Positions 63,025 through 64,000 of a stretch of DNA of 64,000 nucleotides are shown in pieces. The notes below the pieces were generated by a model that was given only the letters and a program-made list of their open reading frames with translations, had not been told where the DNA came from and did not search any database. A program made the position numbers and the translations under genes. The stretch's first letter is position 1. Every line of letters begins with the position of its first letter. Source of the stretch: CAZXYS01 sp964645005 (GTDB lineage Bacteria > Bacteroidota > Ignavibacteria > Kapaibacteriales > UBA2268); assembly GCA_964645005.1 (NCBI GenBank), contig CAZXYS010000010.1, positions 42,808 through 106,807 on the forward strand, given 5' to 3'.

Positions 63025-64000
63025 TTATGTTTCCGTTTTCTTAATACCTATTGGATCGGGTCTGATATTTAACGCCGTATATATTTCACTGTGATAATAC
63101 TCCGGCGTCGAGGTATTGCGAAGGTATATACGTTTCCCGCTGCTGAGGTTCAATGAGGTGGTGACTCGCTGGTGCGTCGACATCAGCTTCCTCAGCGTTG
63201 ACCAGCGCTTGTTTATGCCGTACCCCCTCAGCCTGGTACGCAATGCGGTCAATAAGTGATATGCAAGGATGGTTATAAATATATGCGATTCGCTGCGCTC
63301 TTCCTTCTGATGATTTATCGGCTGCAGGTGCAGCTCGCTCTTCAGTACACGAAAAGCCTCTTCTACATTGGTAAGCATTACGTACAACTCCCATATCTGT
63401 TTCTCGCTTATATCCATCCGGCTCGTCCGCAGATAATATGAACCCGAATATCTCGCTTCGGCTTCTTTTTCTTTGTCCAGCCGCCGGTTTATCTTCGACG
63501 CCCTGCCATGGCTGCCTTTGACTACCTCTGTTTCATAGTATTGCGCTATGGCGCTGTACTTTTCCTTTAACCTGCCTATGCGCTCTATTACTTTTTCATA
63601 GTTCTTTATGCCTCCTTTCTTCTCCAGCGCACCGGCGATCATCTTCAGTTTCTCCTCAAACCGCTCCTGATGCAGACTGCGCATTGCACGCTCCTTCTTT
63701 AATTTCTGTTTGCTCTTGCAATATAATATCTGTTCGCTGCCTTCTTGTAGTAGTTGTGCCTCGATATGGCTGCCGCCCCCGTTTTTTATCTCCACCATTT
63801 TGCCTTCCTCCAACTGCGGCGCTTCCGCCGGCTGTCTGCGGGAAACACAGATATAATCATAACCGGATTGCTTCAGATATGCCAGATTATCCTCGCTGGC
63901 TATTCCGGCGTCGATAAGAACCGTCGGGCGGCGCTGAGAAGCGCTGTGATTGCCTGCCGCCGATTGCAGCTGCTTTATCATGCTTATAAGGGTAGTCGGT
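63025..64000 (-). CDS. IS1634/IS4-type transposase, truncated by window end
   Basis: The C-terminal ~325 residues of a DDE transposase on the minus strand; its beginning lies beyond base 64000 (frame is open to the edge as PTTLISMIKQL). Visible features are VLIDAGIASEDNLAYLKQSGYDYI, corresponding to the second Asp block, and LYVMLTNVEEAFRVLKSELHLQPINHQKEERSESHI, the Y..R..E block with the catalytic Glu in VEEAFRVLK. This fits the IS1634 branch of the IS4 superfamily. IS ends were not identified, and completeness cannot be judged. Confidence 0.87.
   Translation of the reverse strand, partial: PTTLISMIKQLQSAAGNHSASQRRPTVLIDAGIASEDNLAYLKQSGYDYICVSRRQPAEAPQLEEGKMVEIKNGGGSHIEAQLLQEGSEQILYCKSKQKLKKERAMRSLHQERFEEKLKMIAGALEKKGGIKNYEKVIERIGRLKEKYSAIAQYYETEVVKGSHGRASKINRRLDKEKEAEARYSGSYYLRTSRMDISEKQIWELYVMLTNVEEAFRVLKSELHLQPINHQKEERSESHIFITILAYHLLTALRTRLRGYGINKRWSTLRKLMSTHQRVTTSLNLSSGKRIYLRNTSTPEYYHSEIYTALNIRPDPIGIKKTET

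Noticed and set aside
1..64000. tRNA or rRNA genes
   Set aside because: I scanned the gaps by eye for cloverleaf-like G/C stems with TTCRA arms and saw none; a covariance-model scan would be decisive.

Overview
The window looks like a chromosomal segment of a Gram-negative bacterium of the Fibrobacterota-Chlorobiota-Bacteroidota (FCB) group, most plausibly an Ignavibacteria/Kapabacteria-like lineage. The support is: several secreted proteins with type IX secretion (T9SS) C-terminal sorting domains (PNP...G.Y motifs), a PorV/UPF0164 outer-membrane protein, a GWxTD-domain protein, a carboxypeptidase-regulatory-domain TonB receptor, lipid A genes (lpxB, lpxK, acyltransferases) and, unlike most Bacteroidota, a set of flagellar rod and ring genes. 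Taxonomy is inferred from gene content only. There is no rRNA, and I saw no tRNA gene or CRISPR array.

Layout. 1-12.4 kb: surface/secretion cassette (partial sialidase-like T9SS cargo, TonB-dependent receptor, 1524-residue secreted protein, PorV-like protein, GWxTD protein). 12.4-20.8 kb: envelope sugar and lipid A block (lipid A-type acyltransferase, GT9 heptosyltransferase, GDP-mannose 3,5-epimerase-like enzyme; then on the minus strand a degenerate LytM protein, a C26 amidotransferase lipoprotein, lpxK, DUF374 acyltransferase, lpxB, trmO). 20.9-41 kb: mostly housekeeping (dnaE, a DUF6588-like protein, folD, RluA-type pseudouridine synthase, a second sialidase-like T9SS protein, tilS with an unusual basic N-terminal tail, hpt, ftsH, an SDR-pyrC-GDPD minus-strand operon, a CBS protein, yifB/comM). 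41-47 kb: DUF2867 protein, a frameshifted LuxR HTH remnant, a large TPR/DUF3857/transglutaminase protein, and an unknown protein.

47.4-61.6 kb is a mosaic. GC-richer flagellar genes (flgF; then flgG, flgA, flgH, flgI, a FlgJ-transglycosylase fusion, a FlgN-like chaperone and a four-helix-bundle protein) are separated by visibly AT-richer accessory DNA. One accessory block (47.4-50.4 kb) holds an ECF sigma factor, a tiny ORF in the anti-sigma position, a Cys-rich exported protein, a lipoprotein and a divergent Lgt paralogue. The other (52.0-55.7 kb) holds a sigma-like gene followed by a Cys-rich T9SS protein and a repetitive T9SS protein, plus a DUF433/DUF5615 toxin-antitoxin pair. The DNA just upstream of flgF and just upstream of flgG is the same sequence, forming long direct repeats about 5.3 kb apart that bracket flgF and the second accessory block. 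The window ends with two small AT-rich membrane proteins and a truncated IS1634/IS4-type transposase.

Short palindromic repeats (core CCCTCCTTAATAAGGAGGG, and an acgctggagcgt family) recur between genes throughout. My best candidates for undescribed biology are the two sigma-factor-linked Cys-rich secreted-protein loci, one with an Lgt paralogue carrying active-site substitutions, and the direct repeat bracketing flgF.
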